DNA of 64,000 nucleotides from Collinsella sp. AF08-23 (lineage in GTDB: Bacteria; Actinomycetota; Coriobacteriia; Coriobacteriales; Coriobacteriaceae). Location: the NCBI RefSeq assembly GCF_003479805.1, contig NZ_QUHV01000001.1:248001-312000 (forward strand), read 5' to 3'. The position numbers were made by a program, and so were the translations under genes. The stretch's first letter is position 1; the number at the start of each line of letters is the position of its first letter. This document shows, piece by piece, positions 33,452 through 42,030 of this stretch. The notes beneath the pieces are model-generated. The model made no database searches. It was not told the DNA's origin and saw only the letters and a list, made by a program, of their open reading frames with translations.

Positions 33452-34465
33452 ATGGCTGATGGAAAGCCCGCATCGATAAAGGACGTCGCACGTCTTGCGG
33501 GTGTGTCTGAACAGACCGTTTCACGCACCGTGCATGATTCTCCTGCGGTGCGCCCCGCTACAAAGGAGAAGGTAAGGCGGGCGATTGCCGAGCTGGGGTA
33601 TCGTCCAAGCAATGCAGGGCGAGCGCTGCGGCGTGGTCGCTACATGGCCCTGGGTATCGCCATGGGCAATATCTCCGAGACGGGCAATCGCGATCGCCTT
33701 GAGATGTTTGTTGACGCCGCTGCGGCGCAGGGTTACACCATAGCGCTGCTAAAGATGGATCGCGAGGAGCCCTTGAGCCTGGGGCAGGCGGCGGACCGCA
33801 TGTCGAGCCTGTCGATCGACGGCATGATATACGTGCTCAACCGCACGCCGGAGGACTTTGACACGTTTGTGCCCCGGGCGGGCCTTCCCGAAGTGATCAT
33901 TTCTATGCATGATCACCCTGCGTGCCCTACCGTTGATTCCGACCAGGAGGCGAGCGCCCGCGCGGTGGTGGATTACCTGGTTGAGCACGGTCACACAAAG
34001 ATTTGGCACATCAGCGGCCCTTCGAGATCGCTCGCAGGCGTCGCGCGCGAGAGTGGCTGGCGGTCTGCCATGCTTGATCACGGGATTGAGCCGCCGCAGG
34101 TTATCGCGGGTGATTGGAGCCCAGAAAGCGGATATGCGGCGGGAACGTTGTTGGCCGATAAGGTGCGCAGCGGTGCCTGCACTGCTGTGTTTGCATCCGA
34201 TGATGCGATGGCTTATGGCTGCATGTGCGCGCTGTCCGATGCGGGCCTTTCGGTTCCGGGGGACGTGAGCATGATTGGCGCGGATGATATCTCGTCCGCC
34301 TTTGTCCCCAACTGCCAATTGACGTCGCTTCACTTTGACAACTCGGCAATCGCTGAGTGGGCAATTGGCAAGCTGGTGATTCCGGAGCGCATGGCGGACG
34401 GATGCAACCACAAGCTGTTCCCGGGGCACCTGGTTGAGCGGGGGTCGGTCCGCGACCTTAGGTAG
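33452..34465 (+). CDS. LacI family regulator of lactose module 2
   Basis: The 337-residue protein has HTH SIKDVARLAGVSEQTVSRTVHD, hinge SNAGRALRRGRYMALGI, and core motifs YVLNRTPEDFD, PTVDSDQEASARAVVDYL and MIGADDISSAFVPNCQLTSL. The overall plan parallels the module 1 LacI, consistent with duplication of the whole block. The start at 33452 follows GGAAGGTGG; the upstream ATG at 33425 lies nine codons earlier without a good site. It is divergent from lacE module 2. Confidence 0.88.
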   Translation: MADGKPASIKDVARLAGVSEQTVSRTVHDSPAVRPATKEKVRRAIAELGYRPSNAGRALRRGRYMALGIAMGNISETGNRDRLEMFVDAAAAQGYTIALLKMDREEPLSLGQAADRMSSLSIDGMIYVLNRTPEDFDTFVPRAGLPEVIISMHDHPACPTVDSDQEASARAVVDYLVEHGHTKIWHISGPSRSLAGVARESGWRSAMLDHGIEPPQVIAGDWSPESGYAAGTLLADKVRSGACTAVFASDDAMAYGCMCALSDAGLSVPGDVSMIGADDISSAFVPNCQLTSLHFDNSAIAEWAIGKLVIPERMADGCNHKLFPGHLVERGSVRDLR

Positions 34466-34494
34466 CGCGGGCCTTTTGCCTCTATCTAGATAGC

Positions 34495-34539
34495 AAGACG
34501 GAGCCGGGCGCGAGCGCGCTTTTTGGCTCCGTCTTTTTA
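34495..34539 (+). terminator. Terminator of lacI module 2
   Basis: AAGACGGAGCC (34495-34505) pairs with GGCTCCGTCTT (34525-34535), then TTT. The loop has a second GCGC hairpin. Confidence 0.85.
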
Positions 34540-34642
34540 TGCGGCAGGTGAACGTAGAAAGGGTACGGCAAGAGGGGGAATGCCGCACCCGGGGGAACAA
34601 GCTGTCGCGGATGGTTCTTGTAGGGCCTCTTTAGGCGGCTCT

Positions 34643-34981
34643 TTAGGCGAGCTTTGCCTCCAGCTGGCCGATGCGCTCGTACGCGTCGATGGTGAACTTG
34701 GTCTGCTTCTCAAGTAGCATGGTGGTCATCAGCGTGTCCTGCGCGTGTACCATGATGAAGGTCACGTCCATTTCGCCGCCGCCTGCCTCCTGGGAAAGAA
34801 GCTTGGTCTGGACGTCATGGGCGTCGATCAGCGCCTGCTTTGCGGACTCGTGAAGGGCGCGCGCACCTTCGATGTCGCCCTTGCCTGCCTTTTCGCAAGC
34901 GGCGATAAGGTCGGTCTGGGCATCTCCGGCATATGCGACGATCTCAAAACCAATCATCGAGATTTCTTCTTTAGTTGCCAT
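34643..34981 (-). CDS. lacF: Lactose PTS EIIA subunit
   Basis: The 112-residue EIIA of the lactose family has IGFEIVAYAGDAQTDLIAA near the N-terminus and phospho-His79 in FIMVHAQDTLMTT. It forms a trimer and passes phosphate from HPr to LacE. The start at 34981 has GGAGG upstream; the longer ORF to 35107 adds an unrelated stretch. It is the only lactose-type EIIA seen, so it must serve both LacE proteins. An operator like those of module 1 sits between its start and promoter. Confidence 0.92.
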   Translation of the reverse strand: MATKEEISMIGFEIVAYAGDAQTDLIAACEKAGKGDIEGARALHESAKQALIDAHDVQTKLLSQEAGGGEMDVTFIMVHAQDTLMTTMLLEKQTKFTIDAYERIGQLEAKLA

Positions 34982-34997
34982 GGTTCCTCCATAGGGA

Positions 34998-35013
34998 ATG
35001 AGCACGTGCCCAA
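34998..35013 (-). promoter_or_regulatory. LacI-type operator before lacF
   Basis: ATGAGCACGTGCCCAA matches 14 of 16 positions of the perfect palindrome at 28148. It is 16 bp upstream of the lacF ATG, a position suited to blocking transcription. Confidence 0.5.
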
Positions 35014-35105
35014 ATGATCTGACACGCACACAGTGGACTGGAATATCCGGGCTAGCGGCACAATAACATTTCAACAAAAGCAAACAGATATTCTCGTAAT
35101 AAAAC

Positions 35106-35230
35106 ACCGTAAACGGTAGAAAAAGATCGACAAACGGTAAAACAGTAGGAAAACAATGGTGTTCAATTTATATTGAATGCATCTTTAGAAAAGTTCTTGC
35201 ATGTTGAAAGATGTTTGATTATGTTGGAAA
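35106..35230 (+). promoter_or_regulatory. lacR promoter and candidate LacR sites
   Basis: This AT-rich gap has ACCGTAAACGGT (35106-35117), TTCAATTTATATTGAA (35162-35177), and three consecutive decamers starting ATGTT at 35201, 35211 and 35221. TTGCAT (35197-35202) and TATGTT (35220-35225) are 17 bp apart. The exact 10-bp spacing puts the repeats on one DNA face. DeoR-type LacR sites in lactococci (TGTTT-N-ATTT) are similar. Confidence 0.5.
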
Positions 35231-35248
35231 CTGTGAAAGGAGGACGTG

Positions 35249-36013
35249 GTGATCAAAGCTGAACGACAGGATAGGCTCATGCGCCTTATCGAGAGCCAGG
35301 GCACCGTTTCCGTCAAGGAGATCGTGGACGCCCTTGGTGTGTCGGACATGACTGTTCGCCGCGATTTGGAGGAACTGGCGGGCGCCGGCGAGGTGATTCG
35401 CGTCCACGGGGGAGCCCGTAGCGCGTCTTCGCAGCGCCGTTCGATGATCCGCCACGAGTACAGCCATATCGAGAAACGCGCCCGCCATGCGAGTGAGAAG
35501 ATCGATATAGCGCGTACGGCAGCGGGCTTGGTCGAGGAGGATTCGACTATCTTCCTGGGCACGGGAACCACCATCGAGCAGATGGTTCCGCTGTTGCCCT
35601 CGTGTCACCTGCGCATCATCACCAACTCGCAGTCCATCTTCACCCTGCTGGAACCCAACGAGGCCTATGAGCTCTGCTTCATCGGCGGAACGTACCGCAG
35701 GCGCACCACCGCGTTTGTGGGTCCCGTGGCGGAGGACGCCATCTCGACTCTGGGCATAGACGTCGCCTTTATAGGCGCCAACGGCATCTGCTTTGACGCG
35801 GTCTCCACCTCCAATATGGACGAGGGGCGCTTCCAACAGCTCGCGTTCGACCAGGCAGATACCAGGTATCTTGTGGCGGATTCAAGCAAGATCGGCCAGC
35901 GGGACTTCTACACGTTCTACAGGCTTTCAAACATCGACGCGCTCATCTGCGAAGGTTCGATTGCGGACGAGAAGCGCCGGCAGGTCGAGGAATTCACCAA
36001 GATGATCTGCTAG
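35249..36013 (+). CDS. lacR: DeoR family lactose PTS repressor
   Basis: The 254-residue DeoR protein has HTH RLMRLIESQGTVSVKEIV through DMTVRRDLEELAGAGEVIR. The effector domain has FLGTGTTIEQMV, IITNSQSIF, FIGGTYRRRTTAFVGPV and VADSSKIGQRDFYTF. It is immediately upstream of lacA and lacB, as LacR is in lactic streptococci, where tagatose-6-phosphate is the inducer. Of two adjacent GTG codons, the one at 35249 is 5 nt from AAAGGAGG and is preferred. Confidence 0.85.
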   Translation: MIKAERQDRLMRLIESQGTVSVKEIVDALGVSDMTVRRDLEELAGAGEVIRVHGGARSASSQRRSMIRHEYSHIEKRARHASEKIDIARTAAGLVEEDSTIFLGTGTTIEQMVPLLPSCHLRIITNSQSIFTLLEPNEAYELCFIGGTYRRRTTAFVGPVAEDAISTLGIDVAFIGANGICFDAVSTSNMDEGRFQQLAFDQADTRYLVADSSKIGQRDFYTFYRLSNIDALICEGSIADEKRRQVEEFTKMIC

Positions 36014-36092
36014 CTTCTTTGTGGACGGCGTCGGTGTCTGGGCAAGGTAACCAAGCGCGCATATCGGGTGCGCGCACGTAAAGGAGGACAGC

Positions 36093-36521
36093 ATGAGAGT
36101 TGTCATCGGTTCTGACGCGGCAGGCATGCCGCTCAAGGAGCTCATCAAGGAGACGCTGCTCGAGGACGGCCACGAGGTGGTCGACCTTTCCGTCGAGCCC
36201 GCCGCGGACTTTGTCGATTCCGCCACCGCCGTCGCCGCCGACCTGATGGAGAACGAGGGCTCGCAGGGCCTCTGCTTCGACGCGTACGGCGTGGGCAGCT
36301 ACATGGCCGCGACCCGCGTCAAGGGCATGGTCGCCGCCAACATCTCCGACGAGCGCAGCGCCTACATGACCCGCGAGCACAACAACTCCCGCATCGTCTG
36401 CCTGGGCTCCGCCGTGGTGGGCTCCGAGGTCGCCAAGAAGATCGCCCGCGAGTTCCTCAAGGCCGATTACGCCGCCGGTCGTCACCAGGTGCGCGTCGAC
36501 ATGCTCAACAAGATGGCCTAG
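36093..36521 (+). CDS. lacA: Galactose-6-phosphate isomerase subunit LacA
   Basis: The 142-residue RpiB/LacAB fold subunit has a [11 protein letters not shown] start, [27 protein letters not shown] and the C-terminal [13 protein letters not shown], typical of LacA. LacA and LacB form a heteromeric isomerase converting galactose-6-P to tagatose-6-P. AAAGGAGG precedes the ATG. It is followed by lacB after 12 bp. Confidence 0.93.
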   Translation: MRVVIGSDAAGMPLKELIKETLLEDGHEVVDLSVEPAADFVDSATAVAADLMENEGSQGLCFDAYGVGSYMAATRVKGMVAANISDERSAYMTREHNNSRIVCLGSAVVGSEVAKKIAREFLKADYAAGRHQVRVDMLNKMA

Positions 36522-36533
36522 GGGGAACGAATC

Positions 36534-37061
36534 ATGACCAAGAAGATCATCGCACTCGGCTGCGACCACATCGTCACCGACGAGAAGACGTACCTGCACG
36601 ACCGCCTGGAGGAGGCCGGCTACGAGGTCCTCGACTGCGGCACCTACAGCCACACCCGCACCCACTACCCGATCTACGGCAAGGCCGTGGGCGAGGCCGT
36701 GGCCTCCGGCAGGGCCGACCTCGGCGTGGTCCTCTGCGGCACCGGCATCGGCATCACCAACTCCGTCAACAAGGTGCCCGGCGCGCGCTGCGCCCTGGTC
36801 CGCGACATGACGAGCGCCCTCTACGCCCGCCGCGAGCTCAACGCCAACGTGGTCGGCTTCGGCGGCAAGATCACCGGCGAGTTCCTCATGGCCGACATCA
36901 TGCTCGCGTTCCTCGAGGCCGAGTACGAGCCGACCCCCGAGCGCGACGCCCTCGTGGCCAAGATCGATGCCGTGAACAAGGCCGACGCCGAGGCCCAGGC
37001 CGACCCGCACTTCTTCGACGAGTTCATCGAGAAGTGGGACCGCGGCGAGTACCACGACTAG
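36534..37061 (+). CDS. lacB: Galactose-6-phosphate isomerase subunit LacB
   Basis: The 175-residue subunit has [51 protein letters not shown] and the terminal [10 protein letters not shown], matching LacB almost residue for residue. It carries the catalytic Cys/His set of the RpiB family and works with LacA. No lacC or lacD follows directly, unlike in streptococci; lacC is 1.3 kb further and lacD is absent. Confidence 0.93.
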   Translation: MTKKIIALGCDHIVTDEKTYLHDRLEEAGYEVLDCGTYSHTRTHYPIYGKAVGEAVASGRADLGVVLCGTGIGITNSVNKVPGARCALVRDMTSALYARRELNANVVGFGGKITGEFLMADIMLAFLEAEYEPTPERDALVAKIDAVNKADAEAQADPHFFDEFIEKWDRGEYHD

Positions 37062-37346
37062 CCTGCGCGCGATATAGCCGCGACCATATCGCGTCCGTGA
37101 TGTGGGTGCGTCCATCTCGATCCGGACCCTTGGGGCCGAGCCCCGTCTTTCGCGAAGCGAGCGATTGCGCCCGCGTCCCGTCAGGGGGCGCGGGCTTTGC
37201 TTTGGTTTGCTTTGCCCCGCTGCTCGCCCGCATTCGGCGTCGAAGGCGAAGGCGGGCGGGGTCGTCGGCGCGGTACAATCGAGCTGCATACAATTGCACG
37301 TATTTCTTTGTTTTCGCACGCTGTATCGTGCGGAGAGGAGAGGGCC
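37062..37346 (+). other. Gap with hairpin, terminator and promoter elements
   Basis: CGCGATAT/ATATCGCG (37068-37093) forms a small hairpin right after lacB. GCCCGCG (37169-37175) with CGCGGGC (37189-37195) followed by TTTGCTTTGG looks like a weak terminator. TACAAT occurs at 37274 and 37289, possible -10 elements for the epimerase gene. A 6-bp hairpin at about 37315-37332 lies just before its ribosome site. Confidence 0.5.
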
Positions 37347-38231
37347 ATGGCCGACTTCGTATTGGACAACGGCACCCTGCGCGTGGGCTTCACCACCGCC
37401 GGCGGCTCCTTCACCTCCCTGTTCTCGCAGGGGCGTGAGTATCTGTGGCAGGGCGATCCCGCGGTGTGGAGCGGGCAGGCTCCCGTGTGCTTCCCCATCT
37501 GCGGCGGTCTGCGCGATGACGCTGCCCAGACCCGCTCGGGCAAGCAGGTCAAGCTGGGCCGTCACGGTTTTGCCCGCAAGCAGGAGTGGGAGCTCGCCGA
37601 GCAGGGCGAGGGCCAGATCGCGTTCAAGCTCTCGAGCGCCGAGCACCCCGAGCTGCTCGAGCAGTTCCCGTTCCCGTTCGCGTTGGTCGCCCGCTATGCG
37701 CTCGACGGCGCAAAGCTGCAGGTGAGCTACGAGGTCACCAACGAGGGCGACGAGGACATGCCGTTCTTTATCGGCGGCCACCCCGGGTTCGCCTGCCCGC
37801 TCGATGAGGGCGAGGGCTACTCCGACTACGAGCTGCGTTTCGATGCCGACGAGGCCGCGACCCTGTGCACCGCCGTCCCGTCCACCGGCCTCATCGACGT
37901 GGAGAACAGGAGCGCCAACCCGATGATCGGCCGCACACTGCCGCTCACCCACGAGCTCTTTGACTTCGCTGAGACGATCTTCGACGTCCTCAACAGCCGT
38001 ACGGTCGACCTTGTGAAGAAGGGGGAGGAGAAGGGCCTTCGTGTGTCTTTTCCGGACTTCCCCTACCTCATCATCTGGAGCAAGCCCGAGGGCGATTTCG
38101 TCGCCATCGAGCCGTGGGGCGGCCTGTCCACCTGCTCCGACGAGGACGATGTGTTCGAGGACAAGCGCGGCTGCCTGACCGCCAAGCCGGGCGAAACCGT
38201 CAAGCGCGCCTTCTCGATCGAGATCCTCTAG
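37347..38231 (+). CDS. Aldose 1-epimerase family protein, LacX-like
   Basis: The 294-residue galactose mutarotase-like protein has VCFPICGGLRDD near residue 48, LGRHGFARKQEW (His in the substrate channel), FIGGHPGFACPL and FPYLIIWSKPEGDFVAIEPW with the catalytic Glu region. It resembles LacX, the accessory epimerase at the end of lactococcal lac operons, thought to interconvert anomers of galactose or its phosphate. The ATG at 37347 follows GGAGAGG; in-frame codons upstream to 37197 are noncoding. Confidence 0.85.
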   Translation: MADFVLDNGTLRVGFTTAGGSFTSLFSQGREYLWQGDPAVWSGQAPVCFPICGGLRDDAAQTRSGKQVKLGRHGFARKQEWELAEQGEGQIAFKLSSAEHPELLEQFPFPFALVARYALDGAKLQVSYEVTNEGDEDMPFFIGGHPGFACPLDEGEGYSDYELRFDADEAATLCTAVPSTGLIDVENRSANPMIGRTLPLTHELFDFAETIFDVLNSRTVDLVKKGEEKGLRVSFPDFPYLIIWSKPEGDFVAIEPWGGLSTCSDEDDVFEDKRGCLTAKPGETVKRAFSIEIL

Positions 38232-38339
38232 CGATCGGCTTCATCCGACGGGCGGCGAGGCGCGACTGGGCCTCGCGGCGTGCCGGAGGCACTGTGTAGA
38301 ACCGGGGCCTGTGGGTTGGCCCCGAGAAAAGGAGTGAAC

Positions 38340-39275
38340 ATGATTCTGACCGTAACCATGAACCCCGCAATCGACACCGCGTATCAGCTCGACAAGCTGG
38401 TCATCGACGACGTCAACCGCGTCTCCCCCAAGAAGACCGCGGGCGGCAAGGGCCTGAACGTGAGCCGCGTCCTGTGCCAGCTCGGCGATGACGTCGTGGC
38501 GACCGGCCTGCTCGGTGGCCACATGGGCGCCTACATGGGCTCCCTCATGGATGCCGACGGCATCAAGCACGACTTCACGCCCATCGCCGGCGAGACCCGC
38601 ATCTGCCTGAACATCCTGCATGAGGGCAATCAGACCGAGCTGCTCGAGAGCGGCCCCGAGATCTCGCCTGAGGAGCTCGCTGCCTTCTCCGCCAAGTTCG
38701 CCGAGCTCGTCGCCAAGGCCGACTGCGTGACCATCTCCGGCTCCCTGCCCAAGGGCGTCCCCGCGGACTTCTACGCCGGCATGGTCGCCCAGGCCGCCGA
38801 GCACGGCGTCCCGGTGCTGCTCGACACCTCCGGCGCCTCTCTCGACGCCGCCCTCGAGGCCGAGGTCAAGCCCACGCTCGTCAAGCCCAACCTCACCGAG
38901 ATCAACGCGCTGCTCGGCACGTCGTACACGCCCGAGCAGGTGGCTGACCTGGCCGCCGCGCTCAAGGCCGACGCCCGCTTCGCCGGCATCCCGTGGGTCG
39001 TCGTGTCCATGGGCGCCGCGGGCTCCTTCGCCTTCCACGGCGACAAGATCTACCGCGCCGTCACCCCGCCGATCCCGGCCGTGAACGCCACCGGCTCCGG
39101 CGACTCCACCATTGCCGGCTTCGCGCACGCCATCGCCGCCGGCGCCGACGACGTGACCGTGCTCAAGACGGCCAACACCTGCGGCAAGCTGAACGCCATG
39201 GACCCGCAGACCGGCCACCTGGTCATCGAGCGCTGGGACGAAGTTTACAACGCCGTCGAGGTCACCGAGCTCTAG
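38340..39275 (+). CDS. lacC: Tagatose-6-phosphate kinase
   Basis: The 311-residue PfkB-family kinase starts MILTVTMNPAIDTAYQL with KTAGGKGLNVSRVL as the sugar-site Gly pair. LHEGNQTELLESGPEIS and TISGSLPKGVP are the LacC-type loops, and NATGSGDSTIAGFAHA has the catalytic Asp. It phosphorylates tagatose-6-P to tagatose-1,6-bisphosphate; fructose-1-phosphate kinase activity is an alternative but the LacC pattern is closer. The start has AAAAGGAG upstream. It stands alone from lacAB and is followed by long palindromes. Confidence 0.85.
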   Translation: MILTVTMNPAIDTAYQLDKLVIDDVNRVSPKKTAGGKGLNVSRVLCQLGDDVVATGLLGGHMGAYMGSLMDADGIKHDFTPIAGETRICLNILHEGNQTELLESGPEISPEELAAFSAKFAELVAKADCVTISGSLPKGVPADFYAGMVAQAAEHGVPVLLDTSGASLDAALEAEVKPTLVKPNLTEINALLGTSYTPEQVADLAAALKADARFAGIPWVVVSMGAAGSFAFHGDKIYRAVTPPIPAVNATGSGDSTIAGFAHAIAAGADDVTVLKTANTCGKLNAMDPQTGHLVIERWDEVYNAVEVTEL

Positions 39276-39280
39276 GCGGC

Positions 39281-39375
39281 TTCCCCAGGCACCGCACCTT
39301 CGCCCGAGTGCGATAGCTTGTGTACCTTCGTACACCGCGCCCTCGCCCTCGGGCGAATCTGCGGCGCCTGGGAAA
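39281..39375. repeat. 95-bp palindrome after lacC
   Basis: Arms 39281-39308 and 39348-39375 match 24 of 28 positions as reverse complements. An inner GTGTAC-CTTC-GTACAC hairpin (39320-39335) sits in the centre. It begins 5 bp after the lacC stop, so it would form a very long 3' hairpin. Confidence 0.65.
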
Positions 39376-39416
39376 CCCGCGCGGCTTTGCGGGACCGATC
39401 TTGCCGTTCAATCGTC

Positions 39417-39450
39417 GGGCGCCGCACGCAAGGCGTGCGCCCTCTTCTTT
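39417..39450 (+). terminator. Possible terminator in the lacC/deoR gap
   Basis: GGGCGC..GCACGC with GCGTGCGCCC forms a bulged GC stem, followed by TCTTCTTT. Confidence 0.4.
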
Positions 39451-39504
39451 CGCGGCAACCTCGGGCACTGTGGGAACCCGCTCCTGATTGGTGCCGGGTT
39501 GATT

Positions 39505-39564
39505 TGGTAGCACAACTCGACAAAACTTCACGAATTTCGGAAGTTTTATCGAGCTGTGCTACCA
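39505..39564. repeat. 60-bp palindrome in the lacC/deoR gap
   Basis: Arms 39505-39529 and 39540-39564 pair with two mismatches (both G-T type in RNA) around a 10-nt loop with its own ATTT centre. It contains CGACAAAACTTC, similar in style to arms at 41701 and 51959. The 39276-39595 gap is convergent and contains only these palindromes and a possible terminator. Confidence 0.65.
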
Positions 39565-39595
39565 CCTTTGCGTTTTATGCCGCCGCGGATCCCGA

Positions 39596-40402
39596 CTATT
39601 GGTCGGCAATTAAAAGCTGAGGGCGCTTGGCGCCTTCGGGCAGAGCGCCGAGGGCGTCCGCAAGGGCGCCCTCTCCATCTTTGTCTATGACGATGTGGTC
39701 CACCGCATCGAGTGGGGCGAAGCAGTAGGTGCCGCGCGCATTGAGTTTGCTGGCGTCCATGAGGGCGACGCTGCGCGAGGCGACCCCCGTGGCCGCCGTC
39801 TTGATCTCTGCCATTTGCGGAAAGTCCGTCATGAACCCGCGGTTGGCCACGAACGCCCCTGGGCAGATGATGGAAAGATCGGCGTGCAGCGTGCCGAGGG
39901 CGGCCATGGTGAGTGGCCCGAAAAGGTAACGGTGCCCTTGGCGCAGCTCTCCGCCGAGCATGATGACCGTGACGCCGGGCAGGCTCTCGTCGATGAAGTC
40001 GGCGATGGTGATGTCCGCGGTTATGACCGTGACGCCGCTGCGGATGTCGAGCATGCGGACGAACTCGAGCGCGGTGGTTCCGGAGTCGACGAACACCGTG
40101 TCGCCGTCGTGCACCAGCCCTATTGCGGTGCGGGCGATGGCCTGCTTCGCCTCGACGTTGACGTTGATCCGCTGGTCCTGCACGGAAACGGTCAGCCTCT
40201 TGTGAAGCGAGACGGCGCCACCATGAGTTCGGCGCAGCTTGCCCGCACTGGCTAAGGCATCGAGGTCCGCGCGCGCAGTGACCGATGAGACGCCGAAGGT
40301 CTCGGCGATATCGGCGACCTGCACCGACGAGGTGCGCTCGAGCATGTCCATGATGGCGGCGCGCCGCTCTTCGGCGAAGGTGCGTGAGGCTGTGGCGGAC
40401 AT
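39596..40402 (-). CDS. DeoR family regulator of the aldolase gene
   Basis: The 268-residue DeoR protein has HTH RRAAIMDMLERTSSVQVADIAETFGVSSVTARADLDALASAG. Effector-domain motifs are FVDSGTTALEFVRML, MLGGELRQGHRYLFGPL and LMDASKLNARGTY. It is divergent from the class II aldolase gene across an AT-rich region containing TTCTTTTAAAGAA, and by analogy with GatR/AgaR it likely represses that gene in the absence of tagatose phosphates. Confidence 0.85.
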   Translation of the reverse strand: MSATASRTFAEERRAAIMDMLERTSSVQVADIAETFGVSSVTARADLDALASAGKLRRTHGGAVSLHKRLTVSVQDQRINVNVEAKQAIARTAIGLVHDGDTVFVDSGTTALEFVRMLDIRSGVTVITADITIADFIDESLPGVTVIMLGGELRQGHRYLFGPLTMAALGTLHADLSIICPGAFVANRGFMTDFPQMAEIKTAATGVASRSVALMDASKLNARGTYCFAPLDAVDHIVIDKDGEGALADALGALPEGAKRPQLLIADQ

Positions 40403-40736
40403 AGGTGCCCCCTTGAGGATTCGTGTGCGAATTGTGCAGATTCTATTTTCTTATATTTTCTTTTAAAGAAGCAAAAGAAGTTTTAATCTCTTTCGTTTTG
40501 CCATGAACGCAAGTGGGGGAAAGGGTGCGGAGGCAATCTCACATCTCGCCATCAAGGACCGCGTGTTGTGTTTTCTTGCCAATACTCATCAACATCCCGT
40601 GCGGACAGAGCGATGTAGCGGGCACGCATGCGGTGCAGTTTCGTACAATAGGGCCATCAAGTACGTCGGCGATGGGGCCGATGAATTGCCAAGCGGCGCG
40701 GGGCCATCCCGCCCGTGGAGAAGGGAGCGATCGCTC
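40403..40736. promoter_or_regulatory. Divergent promoter region of deoR and aldolase
   Basis: A run of A/T sequence at 40440-40500 contains the palindrome TTCTTTTAAAGAA (40458-40470) and repeated TTTTCTT/AAAGAAG half-sites, good candidates for DeoR binding. TACAAT at 40644-40649 may be a -10 for the aldolase; no matching -35 is clear. No gene is seen in the 334 bp. Confidence 0.45.
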
Positions 40737-41585
40737 ATGCTCGTAACCACCAAGGAGATGCTGCTCGACGCGCAGAAGAACCACTACGCCGTCGGCGCCT
40801 TCAACGTCGAGAACCTCGAGTTCGTCATGGCCGTCCTGGCCGCCGCCGAGGAGACCAAGTCCCCCGTCATCATGCAGACCACGTCCGGCACCATCAAGAA
40901 GACCGGCCTCGATTACTTCTACGGCATGGTCAAGGCCGCCGCTGAGCGCGCCTCCGTGCCCGTGGCCCTGCACCTCGACCACGGCGATGGCTACGATCGC
41001 TGCATGAAGGCCCTCCGCACCGGCTACACCTCCGTCATGATCGACGGCTCCCACGAGACCTTCGAGGACAACATCGCCCTCACCAAGCTCGTCGCCGACG
41101 CCGGCGCCGCCATGGGCGTTCCGGTCGAGGCCGAGCTCGGCAAGGTCGGCGGCAAGGAGGACGACGTCGAGGTCGAGGGCGAGTCCCCTTACACCGACCC
41201 GGTCGAGGCCAAGGAGTTCGTCGAGCGCACCGGCTGCACCTCTCTCGCCATCGGCGTGGGCACCGCGCACGGCGTCTACACCGAGGAGCCCCACATCGAC
41301 CAGGACGTCGTCAAGGCCATCCGCGCCGCCGTCGATGTGCCGCTGGTCCTTCACGGCACCTCCGGCGTGCCGGACGAGCAGGTCGCCGAGGCCGTCAAGA
41401 ACGGCATCTGCAAGGTGAACTACGCCACTGAGCTGCGTCAGGCCTACACCAAGGGCTACATGGCCTACATGGCGGAGAACCCCAACAACTTCGATCCCAA
41501 GAACCCGGGCAAGGCCGGCGCCGAGGAGATCACCAAGATCGTCAAGATCCGCATGGAGAACCTCGGTTCCGTGGGTCGCGCCTAA
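40737..41585 (+). CDS. Class II ketose-bisphosphate aldolase (tagatose/fructose type)
   Basis: The 282-residue class II zinc aldolase of the GatY/KbaY/FbaA family has FNVENLEF, ALHLDHGDGYD (zinc His and catalytic Asp), MIDGSHETFEDN, VEAELGKVGG, GVGTAHGVY (zinc His), VLHGTSGVPDEQV and CKVNYATELR. It cleaves tagatose-1,6-bisphosphate or fructose-1,6-bisphosphate into triose phosphates. As no class I LacD is present, it may complete both lactose and galactosamine breakdown here. The ATG at 40737 is preceded by AAGGGAG; the in-frame ATG at 40503 is far upstream and rejected. Confidence 0.88.
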   Translation: MLVTTKEMLLDAQKNHYAVGAFNVENLEFVMAVLAAAEETKSPVIMQTTSGTIKKTGLDYFYGMVKAAAERASVPVALHLDHGDGYDRCMKALRTGYTSVMIDGSHETFEDNIALTKLVADAGAAMGVPVEAELGKVGGKEDDVEVEGESPYTDPVEAKEFVERTGCTSLAIGVGTAHGVYTEEPHIDQDVVKAIRAAVDVPLVLHGTSGVPDEQVAEAVKNGICKVNYATELRQAYTKGYMAYMAENPNNFDPKNPGKAGAEEITKIVKIRMENLGSVGRA

Positions 41586-41630
41586 TCAAACACGCGCATT
41601 CCGCGAATCAAATCGAAATTCGCAGAGGGA

Positions 41631-41657
41631 GGGCGGCTTTCGGGCCGCCCTTTTTTC
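41631..41657 (+). terminator. Rho-independent terminator of the aldolase gene
   Basis: GGGCGGC (41631-41637) pairs with GCCGCCC (41644-41650) followed by TTTTTTC. Confidence 0.9.
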
Positions 41658-41700
41658 TGGCGCGATTGGAAATCGCATCCACAGGCTGCGTCAGTGGTTT

Positions 41701-41854
41701 CGAGCCACGAATCGGGCGATTTTGTAACGAGTTTTGAGCCCGTTCGAGTAGACGGCAGCTTTGGATGGCAAAACCCCAGTTGTTTGACGTCCGAAACCCT
41801 GGTGTACTCGGCCTCTTCGAAAACTCGTTACAAAATCGCCCGATTTGTGGCTCG
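41701..41854. repeat. 154-bp palindrome between convergent aldolase and ROK genes
   Basis: Arms 41701-41735 and 41820-41854 are reverse complements at 34 of 35 positions, and weaker pairing continues through the interior (for example CGAGTA at about 41745 with TACTCG at 41805). It can fold as one hairpin of about 75 bp. No ORF is present. The remaining gap to 42030 holds nothing recognisable. Confidence 0.75.
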
Positions 41855-42030
41855 TCTGTCCGCGTGCCGCTTATTATCCGAAGGACACGGCGGCAGGTTT
41901 ACTCGCAGCCGTTCGTGACGCGTACATTCCGCGCAGCTCGGGGTCGAGCCGCGCAGCCTGGCGTCGTGCGCTCCGCGCGAATCGCCGCCGCACTCCGTTC
42001 GCCACACGTCGATCGCCACGCGCGTGCCAT

